Assembly (NCBI GenBank): GCA_028707125.1
Contig: JAQTUX010000001.1
Span: 554,807-618,806, forward strand
Length of the DNA: 64,000 nt
Direction: 5' to 3'
From: Candidatus Omnitrophota bacterium
GTDB lineage: Bacteria; Omnitrophota; Gorgyraeia; Gygaellales; JAQTUX01
The notes beneath the pieces were generated by a model, which saw only the letters and a program-made list of their open reading frames with translations, was not told the origin of the DNA and made no database searches. Shown here piece after piece: positions 33,753 through 43,473 of this stretch; the stretch's first letter is position 1; each line of letters starts with the position of its first letter. The position numbers and the translations under genes were made by a program.

Positions 33753-35099
33753 ATGGAAACGGGCGGATTGACGGCGATGGGCAAGGTGCCGCCGCAGAAC
33801 CTGGAAGCGGAAATGGCGGTGCTGGGCTCTATGCTGCTTTCCGAAGAGGCCATAATGGTCTCCATTGAAATACTGGACAGGGGGATATTCTACGATTCAA
33901 AACACCAGAAGGTCTACGAAGCGATAATAGAACTGTTCAATCAGGAGAAGGCGGCCGACGTAGTCACGGTATGCGACGAACTGAAACGTAAAGGCATGCT
34001 GGAAGACATAGGGGGCGCCTCTTATATAGCGGAGCTTGCCAATTCAGTGCCTACCGCCGCCAACGTAGCGCACTACGCGAAGATCGTCAAGGATAAAGGC
34101 ATACTTCGCGAGCTTATCAACCGCGGCACACAGATAGTAAATGAGGCCACTGAGGCGCAGGAAAACACGGACCAGATAGTCGACCACGCCGAGCGGCTTA
34201 TTTATGAGATAAGCGAGCGCAGGATAACCGGCGGCTCCCTGCCGATAAGAAGCATAATACACGATACGATCGAGAAGATAGATACTCTTTATCAGAAAAA
34301 AGAGCACGTTACAGGCATACCCACCGGATTTATTCACCTTGACCGGCAGACCGCCGGTATGCAGCCCTCGGACCTGATCGTTATCGCCGCGCGCCCATCC
34401 ATGGGCAAAAGCGCCCTTGCCATAAGCATGGCTGATCATATCGGGGTGGAAAAGAAGATGCCCCTGGTTATCTTCAGCCTGGAAATGTCCCGCGAACAGC
34501 TGGTACAGCGTCTGCTTTGCGCCCACGCGAGGGTAGACGCCCACAATGTGCGCACAGGATATCTCTCTACCTCTGATTGGCCTAAGCTTACCGCTGCCGC
34601 GGGAAAGCTTTCCCAGTCGCCGATATACATTGACGATACGCCGGCGATGTCGGTGATAGAAATAAGGGCCAAGGCAAGGAGGATGAAGCTCCATCACGAT
34701 ATAAAGTTTGTCATAGTGGATTATCTCCAGTTGATGCGCGGCTCAGCCGGTTCCGAGAACAGGCAGCAGGAGATCTCCGATATCTCGCGTTCGCTTAAGG
34801 CGCTGGCGCGCGAGTTGAGCATACCCGTTGTCGCCATCAGCCAGCTTTCACGGGCTGTGGAGGCGCGGCCGGGCCACCGCCCGCAGTTATCGGACCTGCG
34901 CGAGTCAGGCGCCATTGAGCAGGACGCGGATGTGGTGATCCTGTTATACCGCGAGGACTATTATTCACAGGAAACAGAAAACAAAGGCGTCACCGAGATC
35001 AACATAGCAAAACAGAGGAACGGCCCGGTGGGCACGATAAAACTTACTTTTATAAAAGAGTATATGAAGTTTGAAAGCCTGGCTGTTCAGCAGGTTTGA
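33753..35099 (+). CDS. dnaB: Replicative DNA helicase DnaB
   Basis: A 448-aa hexameric helicase unwinding DNA at the replication fork. The N-terminal domain ([22 protein letters not shown]) and the RecA-like domain with Walker [14 protein letters not shown] and Walker [13 protein letters not shown] are intact, followed by [32 protein letters not shown]. No intein is present. ATG 33777 is an alternative start. Its stop overlaps the 5' region of bamA. Confidence 0.96.
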   Translation: METGGLTAMGKVPPQNLEAEMAVLGSMLLSEEAIMVSIEILDRGIFYDSKHQKVYEAIIELFNQEKAADVVTVCDELKRKGMLEDIGGASYIAELANSVPTAANVAHYAKIVKDKGILRELINRGTQIVNEATEAQENTDQIVDHAERLIYEISERRITGGSLPIRSIIHDTIEKIDTLYQKKEHVTGIPTGFIHLDRQTAGMQPSDLIVIAARPSMGKSALAISMADHIGVEKKMPLVIFSLEMSREQLVQRLLCAHARVDAHNVRTGYLSTSDWPKLTAAAGKLSQSPIYIDDTPAMSVIEIRAKARRMKLHHDIKFVIVDYLQLMRGSAGSENRQQEISDISRSLKALARELSIPVVAISQLSRAVEARPGHRPQLSDLRESGAIEQDADVVILLYREDYYSQETENKGVTEINIAKQRNGPVGTIKLTFIKEYMKFESLAVQQV

Positions 35100-35113
35100 T
35101 CCCAGAGGGGGCT

Positions 35114-37462
35114 ATGCGTAAGAAAAAAATCAGCGGTGTAATGGCGTTATTGACTTTCTGCCTTTGTATCTTTCTTGCCTCGGGTTTTAACTTAAGAGCG
35201 GAAGAGGAGAGCGCGCAGCAGGCAGAGGCAGCGGCTGAGGAGCCGCGGACGATCACCGCCATAGAAGTCAGGGGCAACCAGTCGGTTTCCGGCAACAGCA
35301 TCCTTTCCAAGATGAAGGCAAAGACCGGAACACCCTTTAGCGAGAATATAATCAGCGATGACGTAAAAAGGCTGTACCTGCTGGGTTACTTTGAGGACGT
35401 AAATACCGAGACAGAGGCCTACAAGGACGGGGTCAAGGTGATAGTAAATGTCAAAGAAAGGCCTGTCATATCCGGCATAGGATTTTCGGGGGTGAGGCAC
35501 CACCTTGAGGAGAGGGTAAAGGGGCTGATCGGATCAAAAGAAGGGCAGTACCTTGATTTTGCCAAACTGCAGAACGACATAGAGGCCATAAAGGAGTTTT
35601 ATAGAAAGAGAGGGTTTGGCGATATAGAGGCGGAATATAAGGCCGATACGGATAGCGCGGCTAATAAATCCAAAGTAACCTTCGCCATAAAAGAAGGCCG
35701 GCGCATCAGGATCAGGTTCCTGAGCTTCTCCGGCAATAAGGCGTTTTCCTACAAGCGGCTGATGAAGATCGTCAAGACCCGGCCGGCATCTTTGATCGGC
35801 TCCGGGGTATTGAATGACGAGGTGATAGAGCAGGATATGGAGCGGCTGAGCTCTTTTTACCGCCGCGAGGGGTTCGCCGACGTAAAGGTTGATTATTCGG
35901 TGGATTTCGGCACATACAGGAGGGGCGCCTTTGTTACTATCGCGATAGAGGAAGGCGTAAAGTACACCGTGGAGGGCGTTAAGGTAAAGGGGAACAAGGT
36001 ATTCACCGGCGATGAGATACTCAAGAAACTGGAGTCCTGCCTGCCTGGTAAGGTATACAGCCAGGAGGCGATGAAGGAAGACGCCGCGCGCATACAGGGG
36101 ATGTATTTTGATGTGGGCTATATTTTCGCCAGGGTGGAAGACGTTGCCAGCGTTGACGAGAAAAGCGGCCGCGTTAATATAGCGTATAATATTATTGAGA
36201 GTGAGATCGCCTATGTCGGCAAGATCAATATAAAGGGTAACGTCAAGACCAAGGACACGGTAATAAGGAGAGAGCTGAGGATAAAGCCCGGGGATAAGTT
36301 TGACGGCGAGAAACTGCGCCGCAGCAAAGAGCGCCTGCATAACCTCGGTTTCTTTGAGGATATTTCTTACGATACCGAAGATACGGGCGAACCGAACAAG
36401 GAGGACCTGGTGGTTGAGGTGAAAGAGGCCAAGACCGGCTCCTTTAGTTTCGGCGGCGGCTATTCCACGGTTGAGGAGTTCGTCGGGTTCTTTGAGATAG
36501 AGCAGAAAAACTTCGACTGGAAGAATTTTCCTTATTTTACCGGCGACGGCCAGGACCTGACTTTGCGCGCGGAAATGGGCTCCATAAGCAATCTTTTTGA
36601 CCTGAGTTTCACCGAGCCCTGGCTTTTTGATTATCCCGTATCATTCGGCTTTGATTTATACAGGAGGGAGCAGGACCGCGAGTCAGACGTGGGTTACGGT
36701 TACGACGAAAGCAGGCAGGGCGGCAGGCTGCGGCTGGGTAAAGAATTTTCAGAATACCTGAAAGGCAGCCTGACCTACAGGATAGACCAGATCGATATTA
36801 CCGATATAACCACCAACGCGTCGGCAGACCTGAAGGCGGAGGAAGGCGAGAACACGATAAGCAGCTTTACCTTCGGCCTGACAAGAGATACGCGGGACAG
36901 CGTGTTCGAGCCGACCAGGGGATATACGATATCTGAAAGTCTTGAGGTGGCAGGAGGCCCGTTCGCGGGAGACAAGGATTTTATGAAGCTTAACGCGCTG
37001 GGCAGCAAGTATTTTCTCCTTCCGCTTAAGGCGGTGCTTGAGTTGAGGCTGAGGGCGGGTATTGCCGATGCCTATGGGGATTCTGAGAAGATACCTATAT
37101 ATGAACGTTTCTTCGCCGGGGGCGCTAATTCGATCAGGGGTTATAACGAGAGGAAGGTAGGCCCCATAGATACCGCCTCGGAAGACCCCCTCGGAGGAGA
37201 GGCGCTTTTGGTCGGCAATGTAGAATATGTTTATCCGTTCCTGGATTTTCTTAAGGGGGCGGTTTTCTATGATATAGGCAATGTGTGGCAGAAGGTGGAC
37301 AAGATCGGCAGCGGCGAGTTTAAGTCCAGCTTAGGGTTTGGCGTCAGGATAAAGACGCCCCTCGGGCCGCTTAAACTTGATTACGGCTTTCCCTTGAACC
37401 TTGAGGCAGGGGAAGAGGATAAGGAAGGTAAATTCCATTTCAGCGTAAGTCATGGGTTTTAG
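35114..37462 (+). CDS. bamA: Outer membrane protein assembly factor BamA
   Basis: A 782-aa Omp85 protein. A signal peptide (residues about 1-32) is followed by five POTRA domains (about 45-420; the first begins ITAIEVRGNQSVSGNSI) and a 16-strand barrel domain. The family motif RGYNE occurs in FAGGANSIRGYNERKVG, and the last residue is Phe (HFSVSHGF), the signal for barrel insertion. The frame extends upstream to 35096, but ATG 35114 follows GAGGGGG. It heads the envelope block with ompH and lpxD, the classical order. Confidence 0.95.
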   Translation: MRKKKISGVMALLTFCLCIFLASGFNLRAEEESAQQAEAAAEEPRTITAIEVRGNQSVSGNSILSKMKAKTGTPFSENIISDDVKRLYLLGYFEDVNTETEAYKDGVKVIVNVKERPVISGIGFSGVRHHLEERVKGLIGSKEGQYLDFAKLQNDIEAIKEFYRKRGFGDIEAEYKADTDSAANKSKVTFAIKEGRRIRIRFLSFSGNKAFSYKRLMKIVKTRPASLIGSGVLNDEVIEQDMERLSSFYRREGFADVKVDYSVDFGTYRRGAFVTIAIEEGVKYTVEGVKVKGNKVFTGDEILKKLESCLPGKVYSQEAMKEDAARIQGMYFDVGYIFARVEDVASVDEKSGRVNIAYNIIESEIAYVGKINIKGNVKTKDTVIRRELRIKPGDKFDGEKLRRSKERLHNLGFFEDISYDTEDTGEPNKEDLVVEVKEAKTGSFSFGGGYSTVEEFVGFFEIEQKNFDWKNFPYFTGDGQDLTLRAEMGSISNLFDLSFTEPWLFDYPVSFGFDLYRREQDRESDVGYGYDESRQGGRLRLGKEFSEYLKGSLTYRIDQIDITDITTNASADLKAEEGENTISSFTFGLTRDTRDSVFEPTRGYTISESLEVAGGPFAGDKDFMKLNALGSKYFLLPLKAVLELRLRAGIADAYGDSEKIPIYERFFAGGANSIRGYNERKVGPIDTASEDPLGGEALLVGNVEYVYPFLDFLKGAVFYDIGNVWQKVDKIGSGEFKSSLGFGVRIKTPLGPLKLDYGFPLNLEAGEEDKEGKFHFSVSHGF

Positions 37463-37485
37463 ATAAACAAAAAGAAGGAGGCAAT

Positions 37486-37998
37486 ATGCGCAGGTTAGTG
37501 GCAGCGGTAGCAACGGCGGCATTCTTGTTCTTATCTTTGCAGACGGCGGCATACGCGGCAGACAAGATCGGTTATGTCGACCTGAATAAGTTGTTTGAAG
37601 GCCATCCGCGGACAAAGGACTATGATAAGGCATTAGAAGAAAAGCAGGGTAAATACGAAAAAGAGAGGGAAAAGAAGGTTGAAGATATAAAGGCCATTCA
37701 GGATAAGATGGGGCTTTTGAGCGATAAAGAAAAGGAAGCAAGCAAGGGCAAGCTTGATGAGAATGTAAATACCCTTAGAGAGTTTGACAGGGAACAGCAG
37801 ACCGACCTGAGGAAGGAAAGGGACGAGAAGCTCGCGGAGATATTGAAAGACATAGAAGCGGCGATAGCCGAATACGCCCAGAAAGACGGCTACGCGCTGA
37901 TACTCAACGACAAGGTCCTTATGTATCAGGATAAAGGCCTTAACGTTACGGATAAGGTGCTGGAGATACTGAAGAAAGGTACGCCCGCGAAGAAATAG
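37486..37998 (+). CDS. OmpH/Skp periplasmic chaperone
   Basis: A 170-aa exported chaperone for outer-membrane proteins. Signal peptide to about residue 25 (AAYAAD), then DKIGYVDLNKLFEGHPRTKDY, and long charged coiled-coil arms (residues about 45-110), then the C-terminal body with YALILNDKVLMYQDKGLNVTDKVLEIL. It lies between bamA and lpxD as in Proteobacteria. AAGGAGG precedes the ATG. Confidence 0.93.
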   Translation: MRRLVAAVATAAFLFLSLQTAAYAADKIGYVDLNKLFEGHPRTKDYDKALEEKQGKYEKEREKKVEDIKAIQDKMGLLSDKEKEASKGKLDENVNTLREFDREQQTDLRKERDEKLAEILKDIEAAIAEYAQKDGYALILNDKVLMYQDKGLNVTDKVLEILKKGTPAKK

Positions 37999-39033
37999 AT
38001 GAATAAGACCCTGAAAGAGATAGCCGATATAATTGAGGGAAATATAGTCGGGGACCAAAGCACGGTTATTACCGGCGTATGCGGCATAGAAGACGCGCTT
38101 GAAGGGGATATAACCTTTCTTGCCAATTCAAAGTATGCCCCCCTTATAAATACGACCAGGGCATCGGCTATCATCACTTCCAGGGAGATAAAGTCCGCCC
38201 CCAAGCCGATCATCCAGACGGAAAATCCATCTTTTGCCTTTGCCAGGATAGTGGAGATGGTTTCCGCGTCTGAGATAAAACACCCAAAGGGCATACACAA
38301 AACAGCGGTCGTCGGGAAAGAAGTAAAATTAGGCAAGGGTGTTTCTTTAGGCGCTTACGTAGTTATTGATGACGGCGCCAGCGTGGGGGATGACAGCGTA
38401 ATATACGCGGGCAGTTTTATCGGCCGCGATACATCCATAGGCAAGGGCGCGCTTATATACCCCAATGTTTCCATAAGGGAGCGCGTAACGATCGGCGACA
38501 GGGTAATAATACACAGCGGCTCTGTCATAGGCTCCGACGGGTTCGGATTTGTGCAGATCAAGGGCGTCCACCACAAGATACCGCAGCGCGGTACCGTGGT
38601 CATTGAAGACGATGTGGAGATCGGGGCGAACGTGGCCATAGACAGGGCGCGTTTTGACAAGACCATCATCGGCAAAGGCACAAAGATAGACAATCTGGTC
38701 CAGATCGCCCACAACGTAGCCATAGGAGAAAACTCCATTGTCGTTTCTCAGGCAGGCATTTCCGGAAGCACGCGCGTAGGCAAGGGAGTGACTATAGCCG
38801 GACAGGCGGGCCTGGTAGGGCACATCACCGTAGGGGACAAGGCCGTAATAGCCGCGCAGGCAGGCGTTACGAAATCGGTCCCTGCCGATGCCATGGTGTC
38901 GGGATACCCGGCCAGGGATCATAAGGAAGCAAAGCGGGTGAACGCCTGCGTACAGATGCTGCCCGGACTTTACGAGACGGTAAAGGCGCTTAAAAAGAAG
39001 ATCGAAGATCTGGAAACGCGCCTGAAAAAGTAG
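37999..39033 (+). CDS. lpxD: UDP-3-O-acylglucosamine N-acyltransferase
   Basis: A 344-aa acyltransferase adding the second acyl chain in lipid A synthesis. The N-terminal uridine-binding domain ([15 protein letters not shown] to about residue 100) precedes the left-handed beta-helix with hexapeptide repeats, including GSDGFGFV and the catalytic-His region [16 protein letters not shown]-terminal helix ([16 protein letters not shown]) completes it. It starts directly after the ompH stop. Confidence 0.95.
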   Translation: MNKTLKEIADIIEGNIVGDQSTVITGVCGIEDALEGDITFLANSKYAPLINTTRASAIITSREIKSAPKPIIQTENPSFAFARIVEMVSASEIKHPKGIHKTAVVGKEVKLGKGVSLGAYVVIDDGASVGDDSVIYAGSFIGRDTSIGKGALIYPNVSIRERVTIGDRVIIHSGSVIGSDGFGFVQIKGVHHKIPQRGTVVIEDDVEIGANVAIDRARFDKTIIGKGTKIDNLVQIAHNVAIGENSIVVSQAGISGSTRVGKGVTIAGQAGLVGHITVGDKAVIAAQAGVTKSVPADAMVSGYPARDHKEAKRVNACVQMLPGLYETVKALKKKIEDLETRLKK

Positions 39034-39040
39034 GAGAGGG

Positions 39041-40360
39041 ATGGAATTACAGCATACGATAAAGAAGAAGGTGGATCTGCGCGGCAAGGGCCTGCATACA
39101 GGCAAAAAAGTTGAGATGAGCTTTAAGCCGGCGCCGGAAAATACGGGGATCGTGTTCATAAGGACAGACCTTCCCGGTTCGCCTCAGCTGCGGGCAGAGC
39201 CGGAGTCGCTGCTTCCCTCCGGGAGCAGCCTGAGAAGGACCTCCATAGGCAAGGGCAATGTCGAGATACATACCATTGAGCACGTTATGGCGGTATTCGC
39301 CGGGCTCAATATAGACAATATATACGTGGAATTGGACGCCAGCGAGGTCGGCGGTTTTGACGGCAGCGGCGAGGTTTTCCTGGACGCGCTTATGCGCGCG
39401 GGGGTAAAAGAGCAGGAAGCGGAGAGGAAATGTTTTTCTCTTAAGGAGCCCATATTTGTGGAAGAGAAAGACGCGATGGTCGCGGCGCTTCCATCTTCGG
39501 ACTTCAGGGTATCCTATACTTTAAGCTACAATCATCCTTTGCTGCGGGCGCAGTTTCTGGACGTGGTGGTAAGCCCCAATGAATTCCGCCTGCAGATCGC
39601 CTCTTCCCGCACTTTCTGCCTTCAGGAGGAGTCCGATGAATTGCGCAAGCAGGGCCTGGGCAAAGGCGCCAATTACGACAACACGCTTGTCGTGGGAAAA
39701 CAGGGGGTAATAAAAAACCGCCTGAGGTACGAGGATGAGTTTGTCAGGCACAAGGTTTTAGACCTTATCGGCGACCTGTACCTGCTGGGCATGCCGGTCA
39801 AAGGCCACATATTCGCGGTGAAAAGCGGCCATTCCTTGAACCTGAAACTCTTAAGGCGCGTACACCAGCAGAAGGAGCGTTATTCTTTAGGCGGCATCAG
39901 CGCCGGATATCAGCCGGTCGAAGGCGAGCAATTAGATTCCAGGATGATAATGAAGATACTGCCGCACCGCTACCCGTTCCTGCTTGTTGACAAGATAGTC
40001 CAGATGGAGAAGGGCAAGCGCGCGGTCGGGGTAAAGAACGTTACCATCAACGACTATTTCTTTAAGGGGCATTTTCCCGGCAGGCCGATCATGCCCGGTG
40101 TCTTGATCGTAGAGGCAATGGCCCAGGTCGGCGGGGTAATGATGCTTTCCCCGGAAGAGAACAGGGGCAAGCTGGCATATTTTATGGCCGTTAATAACGT
40201 GAAGTTCAGGAAGACCGTCGTGCCCGGAGACGTGCTTGTCCTGGAGGTCCATGTCGGCAGGATCAAATCCAAGACCGGCCAGGTGCACGGCAAGGCGTTT
40301 GTCGACGGCAAAGAGGTCGCGGAGGCCGACCTTATGTTCGCGTTAGTTGAGGATCAATGA
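39041..40360 (+). CDS. lpxC/fabZ: LpxC-FabZ fusion: UDP-acyl-GlcNAc deacetylase / hydroxyacyl-ACP dehydratase
   Basis: A 439-aa bifunctional enzyme. Residues 1 to about 285 are LpxC, the zinc deacetylase committing to lipid A: the first zinc His in HTIEHVMAVFAGL, the others in HKVLDLIGDLYLLG, and the acid-base His in KSGHSLN. Residues about 300-439 are FabZ: ILPHRYPFLLVDKI and the catalytic block FKGHFPGRPIMPGVLIVEAMAQ. Such fusions are known in Bacteroidetes and some candidate phyla. The start follows GGAGAGGG; the 3' end overlaps lpxA by 4 bp. Confidence 0.96.
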   Translation: MELQHTIKKKVDLRGKGLHTGKKVEMSFKPAPENTGIVFIRTDLPGSPQLRAEPESLLPSGSSLRRTSIGKGNVEIHTIEHVMAVFAGLNIDNIYVELDASEVGGFDGSGEVFLDALMRAGVKEQEAERKCFSLKEPIFVEEKDAMVAALPSSDFRVSYTLSYNHPLLRAQFLDVVVSPNEFRLQIASSRTFCLQEESDELRKQGLGKGANYDNTLVVGKQGVIKNRLRYEDEFVRHKVLDLIGDLYLLGMPVKGHIFAVKSGHSLNLKLLRRVHQQKERYSLGGISAGYQPVEGEQLDSRMIMKILPHRYPFLLVDKIVQMEKGKRAVGVKNVTINDYFFKGHFPGRPIMPGVLIVEAMAQVGGVMMLSPEENRGKLAYFMAVNNVKFRKTVVPGDVLVLEVHVGRIKSKTGQVHGKAFVDGKEVAEADLMFALVEDQ

Positions 40361-41145
40361 GCAAGATACATCCTACGGCAATAATCTCCAGGAAGGCAAA
40401 ACTGGCTGACGATGTGGAAATCAGCCAGTTTGTTTCTGTGGCCGACGGCGCCGTCATAAAAGAAGGCGTCAATATCGGCCCCTTCGCCGTTATCGGCGGT
40501 AATACGACCATAGGCAGGAACTGCAGGATATTCACCGGGGCCGTCGTGGGAAGCATCCCTCAGGACCTGAAATACGGCGGCGAGCAAAGCTTCCTGGAAA
40601 TTGGAGACAATAATGTTATAAGAGAATACTGCACCTTGAACCTGGGAACAGGCGAGGGCGGCAGGACTGTTGTGGGCAACGACAATTTGATCATGGCTTA
40701 TTCTCATATCGCCCACGACTGCCGCGTAGGCAATGATTGCGTTATCGCCAATAACGGCACATTGGCAGGGCACGTTACAATTGAAGATAAGGTAGTTATA
40801 GGCGGTTTGTCTGCCGTGCATCAGTTTGTCAGGGTGGGAGAACTCTCAATCATCGGCGGCTGCTCCAAGGCTGTCCAGGACATACCTCCGTTTTCAACCT
40901 GCGACGGCCATCCCGCGAGGGTCTACGGGCTTAACTCATTAGGTTTGAGACGGGCCAAATTTTCTTCGGATACGATAAAGGCGCTAAGCCACGCATTTAA
41001 GGTCATTTTCGCTTCCGGCCTTAGCCCTCAACACGCCGCGGCAGAGATAGATACCAAAGGCATTCCGGAATTATCCCGCCTCGTGGATTTTATCAAGGGG
41101 TCAAAAAGAGGCATCAGCCGTTCCGCGCGTAAATATAACGTATGA
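40357..41145 (+). CDS. lpxA: UDP-N-acetylglucosamine O-acyltransferase
   Basis: A 262-aa acyltransferase starting lipid A synthesis. It is a left-handed beta-helix with IHPTAIISRKAKLADDVEI at the N-terminus, the catalytic-His region LIMAYSHIAHDC, and GGLSAVHQFVRVG. The C-terminal helical part (GLRRAKFSSDTIKALSHAFKVI) is typical. Both ends overlap neighbouring lpx genes by 4 bp. Confidence 0.96.
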   Translation: MSKIHPTAIISRKAKLADDVEISQFVSVADGAVIKEGVNIGPFAVIGGNTTIGRNCRIFTGAVVGSIPQDLKYGGEQSFLEIGDNNVIREYCTLNLGTGEGGRTVVGNDNLIMAYSHIAHDCRVGNDCVIANNGTLAGHVTIEDKVVIGGLSAVHQFVRVGELSIIGGCSKAVQDIPPFSTCDGHPARVYGLNSLGLRRAKFSSDTIKALSHAFKVIFASGLSPQHAAAEIDTKGIPELSRLVDFIKGSKRGISRSARKYNV

Positions 41146-41945
41146 AACGCATAGGCCTGATAGCAGGAAGGGGAAGGTTTCCTTTGATCTTTGCCGCTGA
41201 GGCGAAGAAGAGGGGGTATTATGTGGTCGCTTTGGGCATAAGGGGCGATACGTTAGCTTCCCTGAAGCGGTTGGTCGATAAGATCTACTGGCTTAATTTC
41301 AACGAATTATCCAGCGTCAACGGGATATTCAGCCGCGAGGGCGTAGGCGAGGCAGTGATGGCGGGCCAGGTAAACCCGGCGCATCTTTTCAGCAGGAAAC
41401 TCTACGAAGACGCCCAGCTTAAAAAGGTCATAGAAAATATAGAGAACAAAAAGGCGGATACCATTTTCAGGGCGATAATAGGGCATATAGAGTCAGGCGG
41501 CATAAAATTCCTTGATTCCAACATATTCCTTGACGATCATCTCCCTAAGCAGGGCGTATTGACCAGCCGGCAGCCTGATGAGCCGCAGTGGCAGGACCTG
41601 CGCTTCGGCTATGATATTGCCAAGGATGTGGCAGGCCTTGACATAGGGCAGACCGTCTGCGTAAAAAATAAGGCGATAGTAGCTGTTGAGGCGCTGGAAG
41701 GAACGGACAACACCATAAGAAGGGCCGGGGCCATTGCCCGCGCGGGATTCTCAGTGGTCAAGGTAAGCCGGCCCAAACAGGATATGCGCTTTGATATCCC
41801 CGTGGTAGGCCTGCGCACGATCTCCGTGATACGCAAGGCCAAAGGTGCCTGCCTTGGCGTTGAGGCAGGCAAGACCATTATTCTGGACAAGGAAGATTTT
41901 ATAAGATACGCGGACAGGAAAGGCGTAGCGGTGGCAGCCCTATGA
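41142..41945 (+). CDS. lpxI: UDP-2,3-diacylglucosamine pyrophosphatase LpxI
   Basis: A 267-aa LpxI (DUF1009) protein, the hydrolase replacing LpxH in many phyla. Features: IGLIAGRGRFPLIFAAEAKKRGYYVVA at the N-terminus, FDIPVVGLRTISVIRKAKGACLGVEAGKTIILDKE at the C-terminus, and AVEALEGTDNTIRRAG in the middle. It is coupled by 4-bp overlaps to lpxA and to the following radical SAM gene. The later lipid A genes (lpxB, lpxK) are not in the window. Confidence 0.93.
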   Translation: MKRIGLIAGRGRFPLIFAAEAKKRGYYVVALGIRGDTLASLKRLVDKIYWLNFNELSSVNGIFSREGVGEAVMAGQVNPAHLFSRKLYEDAQLKKVIENIENKKADTIFRAIIGHIESGGIKFLDSNIFLDDHLPKQGVLTSRQPDEPQWQDLRFGYDIAKDVAGLDIGQTVCVKNKAIVAVEALEGTDNTIRRAGAIARAGFSVVKVSRPKQDMRFDIPVVGLRTISVIRKAKGACLGVEAGKTIILDKEDFIRYADRKGVAVAAL

Positions 41946-42661
41946 AGTATCTATACGGCCCGGTCAAATCCCGCAGGTTAGGATATTCGCTGGGAGTAAG
42001 TTTAGTGCCTCATAAGGTATGCAACTTCGACTGCGTCTACTGCCAGTTGGGCCGCACCACGGTGCATACGGACAGAAGAAAAGAATACGTGAAGATCGAA
42101 GAGATCGTGGCCGAGATCAGGGAGTGGCTGGAGAGGGCGGAGGATGCCCCGCAGAGTTTGGACTATATAACCATTTCCGGCTCAGGCGAGCCGCTTCTTA
42201 ACGCCGGTATAGGCGATCTGATAAAAAAGATAAAGGATCTGACCTCTGTGCCTTTGGCGCTTATAACCAACAGCCAGTGCATGGTGGATAAAGGGATAAG
42301 ACGGGCCTTGAAGGGCGTTGACCTGATAGTGCCGTCGCTGGACGCGGTAACCCAGGAGGAATTTGAGAAGATAGACAGGCCGGCAGGCAATATAAAGATA
42401 TACGATATCATAAAGGGCCTGATACACATGAGAAAGGAATTTAAAGGCAGGATATGGCTTGAGATAATGATCGTAAAGGGCATAAACGACAGCACCGATT
42501 ATATCAAATACTTCAAGCCGGTATTATCGCGGATCGATCCTGATAAGATACAATTGAACACGCCTGTGCGCTGCCCTGACTTGAGGCACAGCGCCGTGCC
42601 GGATACGAAGGCGCTGGGGAAGATAAAGAAGATGCTGGGAAGCAAGTGTGAAATTATTTAA
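41942..42661 (+). CDS. Radical SAM protein
   Basis: A 239-aa compact radical SAM protein. The cluster motif is C27-x3-C31-x2-C34 (CNFDCVYC), preceded by a YGPVKSRRLGYSLGVSLVP block and followed by ISGSGEPLLNAG, a GGE-like SAM-binding segment. This short type resembles uncharacterised radical SAM proteins related to the PflA/MoaA branch. The lpxI overlap hints at co-expression but gives no function. Confidence 0.85.
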   Translation: MKYLYGPVKSRRLGYSLGVSLVPHKVCNFDCVYCQLGRTTVHTDRRKEYVKIEEIVAEIREWLERAEDAPQSLDYITISGSGEPLLNAGIGDLIKKIKDLTSVPLALITNSQCMVDKGIRRALKGVDLIVPSLDAVTQEEFEKIDRPAGNIKIYDIIKGLIHMRKEFKGRIWLEIMIVKGINDSTDYIKYFKPVLSRIDPDKIQLNTPVRCPDLRHSAVPDTKALGKIKKMLGSKCEII

Positions 42662-42675
42662 ATGGAGGATTTAAA

Positions 42676-43473
42676 ATGGAATGGGGTATGAAGAACAGGT
42701 TATCAAGGATAATTAATCCCAGGACAAAACGCTGCGTTATGCTGGCGGTTGACCACGGTTATTTTCAGGGCCCGACCACGGGCCTGCGTGATCTGGGCAG
42801 GACGGTTGAACCCCTGCTGCCGTACGCGGACGCGCTTATGATAACCAGAGGCGCCTTGAGGAACTGGGTCGCGCCCGAGATGGATAAGCCGGTAGTGCTG
42901 CGCGTTTCCGGCGGTACAAGCATCCTTAAGGAACTTTCCAATGAAATATTGACCGCTTCCATAGAAGACGCCATACGCGTCAACGCCTCGGCGATCACCT
43001 GCTCGGTCTTTATCGGAGGCGAATATGAAAAGCAGAGTATCAGTAACCTGGCGCAGATCGTGGACTGGGGAGAGAAATACGGCATACCTGTTTTGGCGGT
43101 AACAGCCGTGGGAAAAGAGATGGCGCGCGAGGCGCGCTATCTGGGGCTTGCCTGCCGTATTTGCGTGGAAACAGGCGCGCGTATGGTAAAGACCTATTAT
43201 TGCGATAATTTCTCTGAAGTGGTTGAGGCGTGCGGCAGCGTGCCTGTTGTCATCGCCGGCGGCAAGAAGATAGAAGAGAAGGCGGCTTTGGAGATGGCAT
43301 TCAATGCTATAAAGGAAGGCGCCGTAGGCGTTGATATGGGCAGGAACGTATTTCAGTCGGATAATCCCGTAGGGATGATGAAGGCGGTAAAGGCGGTTGT
43401 CCACGGCAATGTTTCTATAGCCGATGCCTTCGCGATATATAAGAGTAAGCATGAAAGTTGCTGTATATCATAG
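42676..43473 (+). CDS. LsrF/class I aldolase-like protein
   Basis: A 265-aa TIM-barrel aldolase of the DeoC/FbaB/LsrF group. The N-terminal block CVMLAVDHGYFQGPTTGL and the Schiff-base Lys172 in ARMVKTYYC fit LsrF, which acts on phospho-AI-2, but archaeal-type fructose-bisphosphate aldolase and ADH synthase share these features. VIAGGKKIEEKAAL and GAVGVDMGRNVFQS form the phosphate site. It is paired with a zinc dehydrogenase. No lsr transport or kinase genes are present, so the substrate is open. GGAGGA precedes the ATG. Confidence 0.8.
   Translation: MEWGMKNRLSRIINPRTKRCVMLAVDHGYFQGPTTGLRDLGRTVEPLLPYADALMITRGALRNWVAPEMDKPVVLRVSGGTSILKELSNEILTASIEDAIRVNASAITCSVFIGGEYEKQSISNLAQIVDWGEKYGIPVLAVTAVGKEMAREARYLGLACRICVETGARMVKTYYCDNFSEVVEACGSVPVVIAGGKKIEEKAALEMAFNAIKEGAVGVDMGRNVFQSDNPVGMMKAVKAVVHGNVSIADAFAIYKSKHESCCIS

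Noticed and set aside
35534-36340. Long 268-aa minus-strand ORF
   Set aside because: It lies wholly opposite bamA, has no RBS or family resemblance, and reflects the codon pattern of the real gene.
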